Shown: one piece after another, positions 1 through 8,735 of the stretch | Numbering within the stretch: the stretch's first letter is position 1 | How the letters are laid out: each line of letters starts with the position of its first letter | NCBI GenBank assembly: GCA_046049545.1 | Contig: JBJORF010000001.1 | Location: 78,943-142,942 of the forward strand | Direction of reading: 5' to 3' | DNA length: 64,000 nucleotides | Origin: Romeriopsis sp046049545 | Lineage (GTDB): Bacteria > Cyanobacteriota > Cyanobacteriia > Leptolyngbyales > Leptolyngbyaceae | Notes under the pieces: generated by a model | Seen by the model: only the letters and a program-made list of their open reading frames with translations | What the model was told of the DNA's origin: nothing | Database searches by the model: none | Translations under genes and position numbers: made by a program

Positions 1-83
1 CCTTGGGGCGTTAAATGCCGACTCATCAGGGCGGCGATCGCCTGGGGATCACCTTGTTTTGCTAAATCTAATGCTTGCGTCAT
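1..83 (-). CDS. N-terminus of a conserved cyanobacterial protein (truncated by window edge)
   Basis: Reading leftwards from an ATG at 83, the first 27 codons are open to the window edge and begin MTQALDLAKQGDPQAIAALM. This resembles the N-terminal segment (LAKQGDPxAIAALMxxxLxPxG) that I recall from many cyanobacterial proteins of unknown function. Only the start is present, so no domain or function can be assigned. The next gene on the same strand, murQ, begins about 1.1 kb away and ends at 266, leaving a 182-bp spacer with nothing recognisable. Confidence 0.6.
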   Translation of the reverse strand, partial: MTQALDLAKQGDPQAIAALMSRHLTPQ

Positions 84-265
84 TCGAATTCACCCAACAC
101 ATTTGCCGGTTAATATTGTTGATCAATTAGCCGTGACTTTAGCTTAGACCGCAAGTTTGCGTGCTATCTAAGGAAAAGCGACGAGAAGCAACCCAAAACT
201 GAGTCGGCGCTCAATGCCGATTCCGCAAATATGCCCTAGGCGATCGCGAATTGCCAGTGAATTTA

Positions 266-1174
266 TCAGTTTTTTACAGCCGCCGTGACCGCTTTGCGCA
301 AATCCCCTTGGTGCTGGGCGAGGATCATTTCGGCGGTGACTTTCGCTGTCCCGCTCCAATACATCATTAGGGCGAGTTTGACCGAGTTACCACTGCGCTG
401 GAGCAAATCGGCGGCGGTGGCTCGATCGACATCGGCTAAGTCGCCAATGATTCGCAGGGCGCGATCCTCTAGCTTCTGGTTCGTTACCGCAACGTCCACC
501 ATGCGATTGCCATAGACCTTGCCCAGCCGCACCATGGTTCCTGTGGAGAGAATATTCAGGGCGAGTTTCGTTACTGTACCTGCCTTCAAGCGGGTCGAAC
601 CCGTCAGCACCTCTGGGCCGACCAGCAGCCGGATATCGATATCGACATCAAGCCGGACTTGTGACTGGGGTACGCAGCTCATAAAAATTGTCGTTGCGCC
701 GCGCTTGCGTCCTTCGGCTAAGGCCCCATGGACGTAGGGTGTGGTTCCCCCAGCGGCAATCCCGACGACGACATCGTGGGGGCCAATTTGCCGATCGGCG
801 ATCGCTTGTTCGCCATCACTGAAGATATCTTCCAGCCCCTCCGAGCTGCGCACTAATGCGGCATCGCCCCCCGCTAGAATGCCCTGCACCATTGCTGGGT
901 CACTGCAAAACGTCGGTGGGCATTCCGCCGCATCCAACACCCCCAAGCGACCCGACGTACCCGCACCAATGTAGAAGAGTCGCCCGCCCTGCCGCAGGGA
1001 TGCCGCGCTCCGATCGATCGCCTCGGCGAGTTCGGTCTTTGCCTCAGCGATCGCGCTAATGGTTTTTGCGTCTTCCTGGTTGAAGACTTCGACGATTTCT
1101 AGACTGGAGAGCTGGTCGAGGTTGGTGCTTTGGGGGTTGGCTTGTTCGGTCAGAAGATGGCCGCGTGTTTCCAT
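266..1174 (-). CDS. murQ: N-acetylmuramic acid 6-phosphate etherase
   Basis: MurQ cleaves the D-lactyl ether of N-acetylmuramate 6-phosphate, giving N-acetylglucosamine 6-phosphate and D-lactate during peptidoglycan recycling in the cytoplasm. The 302-residue protein has the usual family length and a SIS sugar-phosphate fold. The signature GAGTSGRLGVLDAAECPPTF lies at about residues 70-89, with the catalytic Glu near 84, and the second acidic motif SEGLED is at about 111-116. The C-terminal part has the expected helical domain. The start is the ATG at 1174. The next gene upstream on the same strand (DUF3110) ends 42 bp away, so the two could be co-transcribed, although there is no functional link. 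No amino-sugar kinase (anmK) is adjacent. Confidence 0.93.
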   Translation of the reverse strand: METRGHLLTEQANPQSTNLDQLSSLEIVEVFNQEDAKTISAIAEAKTELAEAIDRSAASLRQGGRLFYIGAGTSGRLGVLDAAECPPTFCSDPAMVQGILAGGDAALVRSSEGLEDIFSDGEQAIADRQIGPHDVVVGIAAGGTTPYVHGALAEGRKRGATTIFMSCVPQSQVRLDVDIDIRLLVGPEVLTGSTRLKAGTVTKLALNILSTGTMVRLGKVYGNRMVDVAVTNQKLEDRALRIIGDLADVDRATAADLLQRSGNSVKLALMMYWSGTAKVTAEMILAQHQGDLRKAVTAAVKN

Positions 1175-1216
1175 GGTGAAGTTCTTAAAAGGACGATGGG
1201 GGATCCGAGATCGAGA

Positions 1217-1651
1217 TTACAGTAGACCTTCGAGGCGATTGCGAATGCTGTCGAGTTCTTCGTTCGACATTTCGTCACCTTCGTTACTGCCGGAGTTGCC
1301 GCTGGCAGTGCTAAAGTCGGGTTCTTCGATTTCGAGTTCCCAGTCGGGGTTGTCGCGGTTGCGCTCGGGGGGCACCAGGAGCATCCGCTCAAAGTCATTC
1401 GAGGGGCGGAAATCCTTGGAAATGAAATAGTAGCTGTAGCCCGCACTTTCACAAAACTCCTCTATCTCTTGCCGATCGATGCGTTCGACGGAGATCTCAG
1501 CGGGAAAGTCTTGGGCTTCTAAAAGCAGCGTGTAGCGCAATGCATCATCTTCCTCTTCAAACATTAGAATAATGTCGCGTTCGCCGATGTTGATCGAGTG
1601 AATACCCTCGTTGGCGGTATTGGCGTTCACAAGTAGCACGAAGATTTGCAT
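1217..1651 (-). CDS. DUF3110 domain protein
   Basis: This 144-residue acidic protein begins MQIFVLLVNANTANEGIHSI, the typical opening of the cyanobacterial/plastid DUF3110 family. The domain fills about residues 1-85 and includes the motif ILMFEEEDDALRYTLLLEAQ followed by a segment ending in GYSYYFI. The remaining ~60 residues are acidic and probably disordered (EIEEPDFSTASGNSGSNEGDEM). There is no signal peptide or membrane segment, so a cytoplasmic location is expected. The function of the family is not established. It lies upstream of murQ on the same strand and divergently from the prenyl synthase gene. Confidence 0.85.
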   Translation of the reverse strand: MQIFVLLVNANTANEGIHSINIGERDIILMFEEEDDALRYTLLLEAQDFPAEISVERIDRQEIEEFCESAGYSYYFISKDFRPSNDFERMLLVPPERNRDNPDWELEIEEPDFSTASGNSGSNEGDEMSNEELDSIRNRLEGLL

Positions 1652-1976
1652 GGTCGATGAAAGATAACTCGGCCTTGGCGGTGACTATCCCCTAGGGTAC
1701 TCCAATCTGGGGCGACGGGACAGATGGATTCCAGCGATTGCCAGCGGTTCGGCTGCACGGCGATCGGCGGATTTGGGGTGGAGTTGAATGGGCTGAATGC
1801 CTGTCAATATTGGGCTTGATCCGGCTGGGGCGGGAAGCCGATCCGGAAAACTCCGCCGGAACCCTTCCAAGGGTTAGAGCCATCGCTTAGAATAAACAGT
1901 TAGAAGCTGTAAAATTTCTTAATCATTCCCAGCCTGCTGGTCGCTAACCCTTTATCAACCGTGGTTTAGTCATCTT
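1652..1976. other. Divergent intergenic region, no gene seen
   Basis: These 325 bp separate the divergently read DUF3110 gene and solanesyl diphosphate synthase gene, so both promoters should lie here. Short open frames in it have no family resemblance, no ribosome-binding site and overlap each other. An A/T-rich patch around 1890-1930 is the likeliest promoter area for the rightward gene. No clear -35/-10 pair, hairpin or repeat was seen. Confidence 0.5.
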
Positions 1977-2951
1977 ATGATCGCCGTTATGAACCTTTTT
2001 GCGCCTGTTGAACAAGATCTTGCGACCCTCAGCGAGAACTTGCAGCAGCTTGTTGGTGCCAAGCATCCGATCTTGGGGTTGGCGGCGGAGCGGTTGTTTG
2101 GTGCGGGCGGGAAGCGGATTCGACCCGCGATTGTCTTCCTTGTCGCGCGGGCGACGATGCAAGAGCAGGAGATTACCGCCCGCCATCGCCGGTTGGCGGA
2201 GATCACGGAAATGATTCACACCGCCAGTCTGGTGCATGACGATGTGGTGGATGAAGCTGAGACGCGGCGCGGAATCGATACAGTGCATAGTGTCTTTGGG
2301 AATCAGATTGCGGTATTGGCCGGGGACTTTTTGTTTGCCCAGTCCTCTTGGTATCTGGCGAATCTGGATAACCTGACGGTGGTGAAGCTGCTGTCCGAGG
2401 TAATCAAGGACTTTGCTGAGGGGGAGATTCAGCAGGGCTTGAATCGGTTTGATACCGAATTGACGATCGACTCCTATCTGCAAAAGAGCTACTACAAAAC
2501 CGCATCACTGATCGCGAACAGCAGCAAGGCGGCGGCGATTTTGACCGATGAGCATGATGTCGCGACGGCGCAGCAAATGTACCACTATGGCAATCACTTG
2601 GGTCTAGCTTTCCAAGTGGTCGATGATATTTTTGATTTCACGGCTTCACCGGAGGTGCTGGGGAAGCCGACGGGTTCGGATCTCAGTAGCGGTAACTTGA
2701 CTGCCCCGACGTTGTTTGCGATGGAGGAGAAGCCCTATCTGCGCCAGTTGATTGAACGGCAGTTCTCGCAGGAAGGGGATCTGGAAGAGGCGCTGGCGAT
2801 CGTCCATGGCAGTCAGGGGATTGAGCGATCGCGGGAATTGGCTTCCTATCATAGTCAGCAGGCCGTTGCGAGTCTGCGCGAGTTGCCTGCGTCGGAAGCG
2901 AAGGATTCGCTGTTGGCGTTGACGGACTACGTGTTGAGCCGGATGTATTAG
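1977..2951 (+). CDS. sds: Solanesyl (all-trans polyprenyl) diphosphate synthase
   Basis: This trans-prenyltransferase extends allylic diphosphates with isopentenyl diphosphate to make the C45 side chain of plastoquinone-9. It is 324 residues long, normal for the family. The first aspartate-rich motif DDVVDE is at about residues 88-93, preceded by the GKRIRP loop at about 45-50. The second motif, DDIFD, is at about 216-220. The start is probably the ATG at 1977; an in-frame ATG four codons later (MNLFAPVEQD) is equally plausible. The gene converges on the DMT transporter gene with only 14 bp between the stop codons. In cyanobacteria this enzyme feeds the quinone pool used by the NDH-1 complex encoded at 40.8-43.6 kb. 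Confidence 0.92.
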   Translation: MIAVMNLFAPVEQDLATLSENLQQLVGAKHPILGLAAERLFGAGGKRIRPAIVFLVARATMQEQEITARHRRLAEITEMIHTASLVHDDVVDEAETRRGIDTVHSVFGNQIAVLAGDFLFAQSSWYLANLDNLTVVKLLSEVIKDFAEGEIQQGLNRFDTELTIDSYLQKSYYKTASLIANSSKAAAILTDEHDVATAQQMYHYGNHLGLAFQVVDDIFDFTASPEVLGKPTGSDLSSGNLTAPTLFAMEEKPYLRQLIERQFSQEGDLEEALAIVHGSQGIERSRELASYHSQQAVASLRELPASEAKDSLLALTDYVLSRMY

Positions 2952-2965
2952 ACAAGTTTTGACAT

Positions 2966-3907
2966 TTAAGCGGCTTTGGGCGCATTGTTGAGACTGGCGA
3001 TCGTGATTCCGAATAAAATAATGCCGCTGCCAATCAGGGTTTGTGGCGTGGGAATCTCGCGAAAAATCAGATAGCCGAGCAGACTGGCCCCGATCGGTTC
3101 GGCCAGAATTGCAAGGGTAACCAAATTCGGCGCAATGTAGCGGATCGCCCAGTTGAAGCTGGTGTGGCCGAGGAGTTGCGGCACGATCGCCATGATTAAG
3201 AGCCAGCCGTAGGTGAGCGGCGGATAGCCGGTGAATCCGACTCCAGCTAGCCCTGGCAACGGCAGCAAAACCATGGCGGCGGTGCCGTAGGCGAGCAAGC
3301 TGTACTGACTCGTGCTGAGTCCCTGGCGCTGGGCCGATCGACCGACGAGGAGATAACAAGTTGCCAACATCGCCCCCGCCAACGCCAAGCTGTTGCCTAA
3401 CCAGGCTTGGGGTTGGGTGAGACTAGCGCTGTTGTCGGTGGCGATCGTTAGTCCGCCAAGAAACGCGATCGTGATGCCGAGGTTGGTGGCCCGCGAAATT
3501 TTTTCCTTGAGGATCAAGCCACAGATCAAGGCGGTCCAAATCGGTGTGGTCGTGACGAGTACGGTAGAAGCCGTAATCGAGGTGTAATTTAGCGAAGTTA
3601 CCCAACTGGCAAAATGCAAGGCAAGGGCGACTCCGGCGATCGCGGCCCGTTGGATGGCGCGGGAATTGTGCCAGGGAATGGGTTCGGCAGATTGCATCCG
3701 CCGTGATCCGCTCAAGATCAGCGTGGCTAACCCCATCCGACTGGCGGCGATCAAAAAGCTAAAGCCGGGGCGCTCGTTTAAGCCGGGATGACTCAGGGCG
3801 ACGCTGCCACTGGCACAGCGAATCAAAATTGCGGCTGTGGCGATCGCGAACATGCCGATCGTCAAAATTCCGGCAATTTTCCAGGGGGGTGGGGTGGGAG
3901 CAGCCAA
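2966..3907 (-). CDS. EamA/DMT-family transporter
   Basis: This 313-residue polytopic inner-membrane protein has about ten hydrophobic segments arranged as two repeated five-helix EamA halves. Typical features are the SITASTVLVTTTPIWTALI stretch mid-protein and the second-half sequence APNLVTLAILAEPIGASLLG, which carries the EP motif characteristic of DMT exporters. The family exports metabolites such as amino acids or nucleosides; the substrate here cannot be read from sequence. The ATG at 3907 gives MAAPTPPPWKIAGILTIGMF with the first membrane helix beginning near residue 10. The glycosyltransferase gene upstream on the same strand ends 28 bp before this start, so the two may be transcribed together. 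Confidence 0.88.
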   Translation of the reverse strand: MAAPTPPPWKIAGILTIGMFAIATAAILIRCASGSVALSHPGLNERPGFSFLIAASRMGLATLILSGSRRMQSAEPIPWHNSRAIQRAAIAGVALALHFASWVTSLNYTSITASTVLVTTTPIWTALICGLILKEKISRATNLGITIAFLGGLTIATDNSASLTQPQAWLGNSLALAGAMLATCYLLVGRSAQRQGLSTSQYSLLAYGTAAMVLLPLPGLAGVGFTGYPPLTYGWLLIMAIVPQLLGHTSFNWAIRYIAPNLVTLAILAEPIGASLLGYLIFREIPTPQTLIGSGIILFGITIASLNNAPKAA

Positions 3908-3935
3908 AGTGGGGGAACGCGCAACGGCATCTAAA

Positions 3936-5096
3936 TTATCGCATTCGCGGTGGGCCGATCGCGTCCGATGCCGCTAAGGCGGCTGGCTTCGGGAATTTTT
4001 TGCGCCATTTTTGTTTGGCCAGCAGCAGGAAAAAGGGCATGTCTTCGATCAGATACCGTTTCCACAATCGTCCGGGTTCGCTCGCGAGACGGTGCATCCA
4101 TTCAATGCCGAGATGACTCATCCACTCCGGTGATCGGGGTTTATTGCCGGCTTCAAAGTCGATCGCGGCCCCGACGGCGAGGAAAATGTCGATATTCGGC
4201 AGCATATGTCGATGCTTGGCGATCCAGATTTCCTGCTTCGGCGCACCGACCCCGACGACCAGCACATTTGCCTCAGATTTGCGGATCATCTGGACGAGGT
4301 TCAGGCATTCCTGGGGATTTTTTTCAAAGCCAAAGGAGGGGGAATGGGCGGCGACGATAATCGATCGGCCAATCCGTTGGTTAATCCGTTTCTGTGCTTG
4401 GGCCGCAATTCCTGGCGCGCCGCCCAGGAGGAAGATTTTGATCGCTTCGTTGTGCGCGTGATAGTCACAAAACTGGGGAAATAAGTCAGAGCCGGAAATC
4501 TTGGCTTTAATTGGATCGCCAAGGAAGCGGGCCGCATAAAGCAAAACTTGGCTATCGCAAACCCGGTAATCGGCTTGCTGATAGGCGCTGACAAATGCCT
4601 GGTCATGCTGCAATTTCATCAGATGATCGACATTGGGGGTGAACACTACACCCCGATCGAGCTGGGCGAGAAATTCCTGCATCGATAAGTTATCGATTTC
4701 GACATTCAAAATATTGACGGCTTGACGCAGGGATTCGGCTTGCTGCGCCCGCAGGACATTGGCGGAAGAAGTCAGTACCGCCTGTCGAAAGGCTTGATAA
4801 ACTTGCTGATTGTCGGGTTGTCCTTGGGCGCGATCGTAGGGAACGGGCGGGCCGGGAAGCCGGGATACTTCGCCTAAACTGGAAACGAAGGCGCTGCCCC
4901 GAATTTGCCGTTGGAGCTGCTGAATTTCCCGGTGCATTAATAATTTCACCGCGCTATCGAGTTCCTTCTGGGGAAATTTCGTCAGATAGCTGGCGGTAGA
5001 AACGAGGGTGACGCGCTGGAAGCGTTGTTGTAAATGTTGGATTTCCGCGCGGGAGAGCTTCGCGGCGGTGGGCTTGGGTGTGGTGGAGTCAGACAT
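3936..5096 (-). CDS. WecG/TagA/CpsF-family glycosyltransferase with N-terminal extension
   Basis: The C-terminal ~250 residues match the WecG/TagA/CpsF (GT26) family, which transfers N-acetylmannosamine(uronate) or related sugars onto lipid-linked acceptors for cell-surface polymers. The motifs visible are TPNVDHLMKL, VVGVGAPKQEIWIAKHR and AVGAAIDFEAGNKPRSPEWM, followed by the basic C-terminus. GT26 proteins are usually about 240-260 residues, but this one is 386. The first ~125 residues (helical, with QLQRQIRGSAFVSSL and a Pro-rich link) belong to no family I recognise. I chose the ATG at 5096 (MSDSTTPK); a TTG at 5123 would add nine residues. Its acceptor is unknown. No other polysaccharide gene is adjacent except the DMT transporter downstream. 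Confidence 0.82.
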   Translation of the reverse strand: MSDSTTPKPTAAKLSRAEIQHLQQRFQRVTLVSTASYLTKFPQKELDSAVKLLMHREIQQLQRQIRGSAFVSSLGEVSRLPGPPVPYDRAQGQPDNQQVYQAFRQAVLTSSANVLRAQQAESLRQAVNILNVEIDNLSMQEFLAQLDRGVVFTPNVDHLMKLQHDQAFVSAYQQADYRVCDSQVLLYAARFLGDPIKAKISGSDLFPQFCDYHAHNEAIKIFLLGGAPGIAAQAQKRINQRIGRSIIVAAHSPSFGFEKNPQECLNLVQMIRKSEANVLVVGVGAPKQEIWIAKHRHMLPNIDIFLAVGAAIDFEAGNKPRSPEWMSHLGIEWMHRLASEPGRLWKRYLIEDMPFFLLLAKQKWRKKFPKPAALAASDAIGPPRMR

Positions 5097-5525
5097 GGCG
5101 TGCGGGTCGGATAGGGCATTCAATCAGCCGATCGACCACTCAGATTTAGCCGCGCAAATTCTCCGATTAATCGCAGGAGAAATCTGCCCGACAATGCAAA
5201 AATGCCACAGGAAATTGAGCGTAGACTAATACGCAAATAATTTTTGACGACAAACTCGACCCTCAATCAAAAATCAAATGACTGGATGGAATGATGCGAA
5301 TCCCTGGCGCGATCGAGTTTGAATAAAAAACTGAAGAAAACTGTGGCACCACGCAGGCGTGATCGGGAATCGTCCTAATCAGCGCAACCTGAGCGATCTG
5401 GGCAGTGCGGCCATGACAAGATGAGTACATCTTCAGCGATCGCAGTATTCAACGCCCTCCGGAAATACCAGGAGGATATGAATGAAGTTAGTGCGTGAGC
5501 GTTGTAGTTTTACGGGGATTTGAGT
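5097..5525. other. Intergenic region with two tiny overlapping ORFs
   Basis: This is a 429-bp spacer between the glycosyltransferase start and the uvrA stop. It holds no protein of recognisable family. At 5471-5476 there is a perfect AGGAGG followed by ATGs at 5478 and 5482. The second opens a 13-codon frame ending in TGA at about 5520; the first belongs to a 25-codon frame opening at 5421. Neither has known relatives, and I would not call them genes without expression data. No hairpin terminator for uvrA was seen. Confidence 0.35.
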
Positions 5526-8480
5526 CTATCCCTGCGCTGGCGGGTATTGGGCTAAGACTTGTTTGAGGTATTGGCCAGTGTAGGATTCCTTGGTTTTGGC
5601 GACGGCTTCGGGGGTGCCAGCGGCGATGATTTGGCCACCGCGATCGCCGCCCTCGGGACCGAGGTCGATGATCCAGTCGGAACAGCGAATCACGTCGAGG
5701 TTGTGCTCGATCATCAGCACAGAGTTGCCTTTATCGACGAGGCGCTGCACGACATCGAGTAATTTGTGTACGTCGTAGAAAGACAGTCCTGTGGTTGGCT
5801 CGTCAATCAAGTACAGCGTTTTACCCGTGGCGCGGCGCGAGAGTTCCGAGGCAAGTTTCACCCGTTGGGCTTCGCCGCCTGAGAGGGTCGGCGCGGGCTG
5901 ACCGATTTTCATATAGCCCAAACCAACATCCAGCAGGGTTTGGAGCTTGGCGTGGGCCTGGGGAATATTTTCAAAGAATGCGGTCGCCGTTTCGACGGTC
6001 ATGTCGAGAACATCGGCGATCGTTTTATCTTTGAATTTGACTTGCAGCGTTTCGCGGTTGTAGCGTTTGCCTTTGCAGACTTCGCATTGCACATACACGT
6101 CCGGGAGGAAATTCATTTCGATCACGTTTACGCCCTGTCCGCTACAGGATTCGCAGCGTCCGCCTTTGACGTTGAACGAAAATTGTCCGGCTTTGTAGCC
6201 TCGGGCTTTGGCTTCGATCGTGTTGGCAAAGACATCCCGCACGATGTCAAAAACGCCTGTGTAGGTTGCCGGATTCGATCGTGGGGTGCGGCCGATCGGG
6301 GATTGGTCAATGACGATCGCTTTATCGAGAATATCCAGACCCGTGATTTTATCGACCTGTTTCGGGAACGGGACTTTGTGGCCGAAGTGGTTTTGGATTG
6401 CGGGATAGAGGATTTCGTTGACCAGCGTCGACTTGCCCGAGCCGGAAACCCCGGTGATGCAGGCGAGTTTGCCGAGGGGAATATCCACATCGATATTTTG
6501 CAGGTTATTCCGGCGGGCATTTTTGATCAGCAGCGATCGGCCATTGCCTTCCCGGCGTTCGGCGGGCGTGACAATGTGGAGTCGGCCTGAAAGGTAAGCG
6601 CCTGTGAGTGAATCTTTGGCATTGAGGAGATTATCTAAACTGCCCGTCGAAACGATATTGCCGCCGTGAACGCCCGCGCCGGGGCCGATATCCACAATAT
6701 AATCAGCAGCACGAATGGTTTCTTCATCATGTTCGACAACAACTAAGGTATTGCCCAGGTCACGCAATTTGGTCAAGGTGCCCAACAGTCGGGAATTGTC
6801 CCGTTGATGCAAACCGATACTCGGCTCATCCAGAACGTACAACACGCCCGTTAACCCGGAGCCAATCTGCGTGGCCAGGCGAATGCGCTGGGCTTCACCG
6901 CCGGAAAGGGTCATGGCCGCCCGATCGAGGGTGAGATAATCCAACCCTACATCCAGCAGGAATTGCAATCGCGCCCGAATTTCCTTGAGGACTAAATCCG
7001 CGATTTTCGCTTGTTTGGGGCTGAGGGTGAGTTCGTTGACCCGCTTGAGACATTCGCGAATCGAAACGCCGGTTAATTCATGGATCGCAAATTGCCCGAC
7101 TTTCACGGCGAGGGATTCGGGTTTGAGGCGATAGCCGTGGCAGACTTCACAGGCTTGGTCGATCAGATATTGTTCAAGTTTTTGTTTGTAGGTGTCGGCG
7201 CTGGCTTCCTTATATTGCCGCTCCAGAATATTCAACGCGCCTTCGTATTTGCGATAGTAGCCTTTATCTTGGCGATAGCGCGAGTCGGTTTCGATCCAGA
7301 TTTGGTCGGGCGACCCATGCAGCATGATTTTCTGCTGGTCGGCGGTGAGCTTGTTCCAAGGTGTTTTAATGTCAAATTCGTAGGCTTCAGCCACGCTGCA
7401 AATCAGCGATAAGTAATAGGTATTGTCTTTATCGGACCAAGGCGCGATCGCGGCATAGACGGGCAACTCTGGATTCGGCACCACCAAATCGGGACTAAAG
7501 CATTTCAAGCTGCCGAGGCCGTGACAACCGGGACAAGCGCCATGGGGGGAATTAAACGAAAACAGTCGCGGGGACAGTTCTTCCATGACTGCGCCATGTT
7601 CGGGGCAGGCAAAGTTTTCGGAAAAAGTCAGATCGGCGATTTTGTCTTTGGCATCTTCTTCCTGAATAATACTAATCAGCGCAATGCCTTCGGAATGCTT
7701 CAAACAAGTTGTGAGCGAATCGACCAAACGCTCTTGAATGTCGTCTTTTTTGACCAAGCGATCGACCACGATGTCGATGTCGTGCAGTTTGGTTTTGGCT
7801 AATTCAATGTTGTCGCCGAGTTCACGCACTTCCCCGTCAATTCGCACCCGCACGAAACCTTCCGAGGCCAGGCTGGACAGCAATTTCTGATGGGTGCCTT
7901 TTTTGCCGCGCACGACGGGGGCGAGGATCTGGAATTTGGTGCGATCGGGCAATTCCATCACCCGATCGACCATTTGATCGATCGCCTGGGGCGCGATCGC
8001 TTTCCCACATTCGGGACAGTGGGGTTCCCCGGCACGGCCATAGAGTAGGCGTAAATAGTCGTAGATTTCGGTGACGGTGCCGACGCTGGAGCGGGGGTTG
8101 TGGGAGGTGGATTTTTGGTCGATCGAGATTGCCGGACTCAGACCTTCGATCGCATCGACATCGGGTTTATCTACTTGGCCAAGGAACTGGCGGGCGTAGG
8201 CACTGAGCGACTCCACATAGCGGCGCTGCCCTTCGGCAAAAATCGTATCGAAGGCCATCGACGACTTACCGGAACCCGAAACCCCGGTGAACACGACCAT
8301 CTTGTCGCGGGGAAATTCGAGATCGACATTTTTCAGGTTATGCTGCCTGGCCCCGCGCACCCGGATCATTTGGCTCAGGCTCACAGGATTGAGGGGACTG
8401 CCAGTGACTTTGGTTTTTTTGGGGCTGCTGGTTGCGTTCGGTGTTTCGTCAGCAGTGGATTTGGCAGAGCGTTTCGGCAT
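5526..8480 (-). CDS. uvrA: Excinuclease ABC subunit A
   Basis: UvrA is the damage-recognition ATPase of nucleotide excision repair. It dimerises, scans DNA and loads UvrB. The 984-residue protein has the full family layout. It has two ABC ATPase modules, each with a P-loop (GVSGSGKSSMAFD near residue 67, GVSGSGKSTLVNEIL near 675) and an ABC signature (TLSGGEAQRIRLA and TLSGGEAQRVKLA). It also has three Cys-rich zinc modules (CPECGK; CEVCHG; CESCSG..CEVCKG). About 40 N-terminal residues rich in Ser/Thr/Lys are an extension. The start is the ATG at 8480. The gene is monocistronic by appearance, with large spacers on both sides. Constitutive or LexA-type control cannot be seen. Confidence 0.97.
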   Translation of the reverse strand: MPKRSAKSTADETPNATSSPKKTKVTGSPLNPVSLSQMIRVRGARQHNLKNVDLEFPRDKMVVFTGVSGSGKSSMAFDTIFAEGQRRYVESLSAYARQFLGQVDKPDVDAIEGLSPAISIDQKSTSHNPRSSVGTVTEIYDYLRLLYGRAGEPHCPECGKAIAPQAIDQMVDRVMELPDRTKFQILAPVVRGKKGTHQKLLSSLASEGFVRVRIDGEVRELGDNIELAKTKLHDIDIVVDRLVKKDDIQERLVDSLTTCLKHSEGIALISIIQEEDAKDKIADLTFSENFACPEHGAVMEELSPRLFSFNSPHGACPGCHGLGSLKCFSPDLVVPNPELPVYAAIAPWSDKDNTYYLSLICSVAEAYEFDIKTPWNKLTADQQKIMLHGSPDQIWIETDSRYRQDKGYYRKYEGALNILERQYKEASADTYKQKLEQYLIDQACEVCHGYRLKPESLAVKVGQFAIHELTGVSIRECLKRVNELTLSPKQAKIADLVLKEIRARLQFLLDVGLDYLTLDRAAMTLSGGEAQRIRLATQIGSGLTGVLYVLDEPSIGLHQRDNSRLLGTLTKLRDLGNTLVVVEHDEETIRAADYIVDIGPGAGVHGGNIVSTGSLDNLLNAKDSLTGAYLSGRLHIVTPAERREGNGRSLLIKNARRNNLQNIDVDIPLGKLACITGVSGSGKSTLVNEILYPAIQNHFGHKVPFPKQVDKITGLDILDKAIVIDQSPIGRTPRSNPATYTGVFDIVRDVFANTIEAKARGYKAGQFSFNVKGGRCESCSGQGVNVIEMNFLPDVYVQCEVCKGKRYNRETLQVKFKDKTIADVLDMTVETATAFFENIPQAHAKLQTLLDVGLGYMKIGQPAPTLSGGEAQRVKLASELSRRATGKTLYLIDEPTTGLSFYDVHKLLDVVQRLVDKGNSVLMIEHNLDVIRCSDWIIDLGPEGGDRGGQIIAAGTPEAVAKTKESYTGQYLKQVLAQYPPAQG

Positions 8481-8735
8481 TGTCGCAACGGGATAGAAGG
8501 GAACGGATGAATCGGAATTCTCACAGTTTTGTCATTCTACCGTTGCTAGAGGGCGCATTGGATCCCGGATCGCAAGATTCCTTGAGGATTCAGTGACGCT
8601 CGATTGTTCTCCGGATCCGATGGTTCAAAAATTATCTGTTGCGAATTTAGTAACCGTGCATATCGCCGCTGTAGCTGCGCTTACCTTGAAATTAATTCGG
8701 GATGTGCAGCGCATTGCCCCCTCTAGGAGTTCTCT

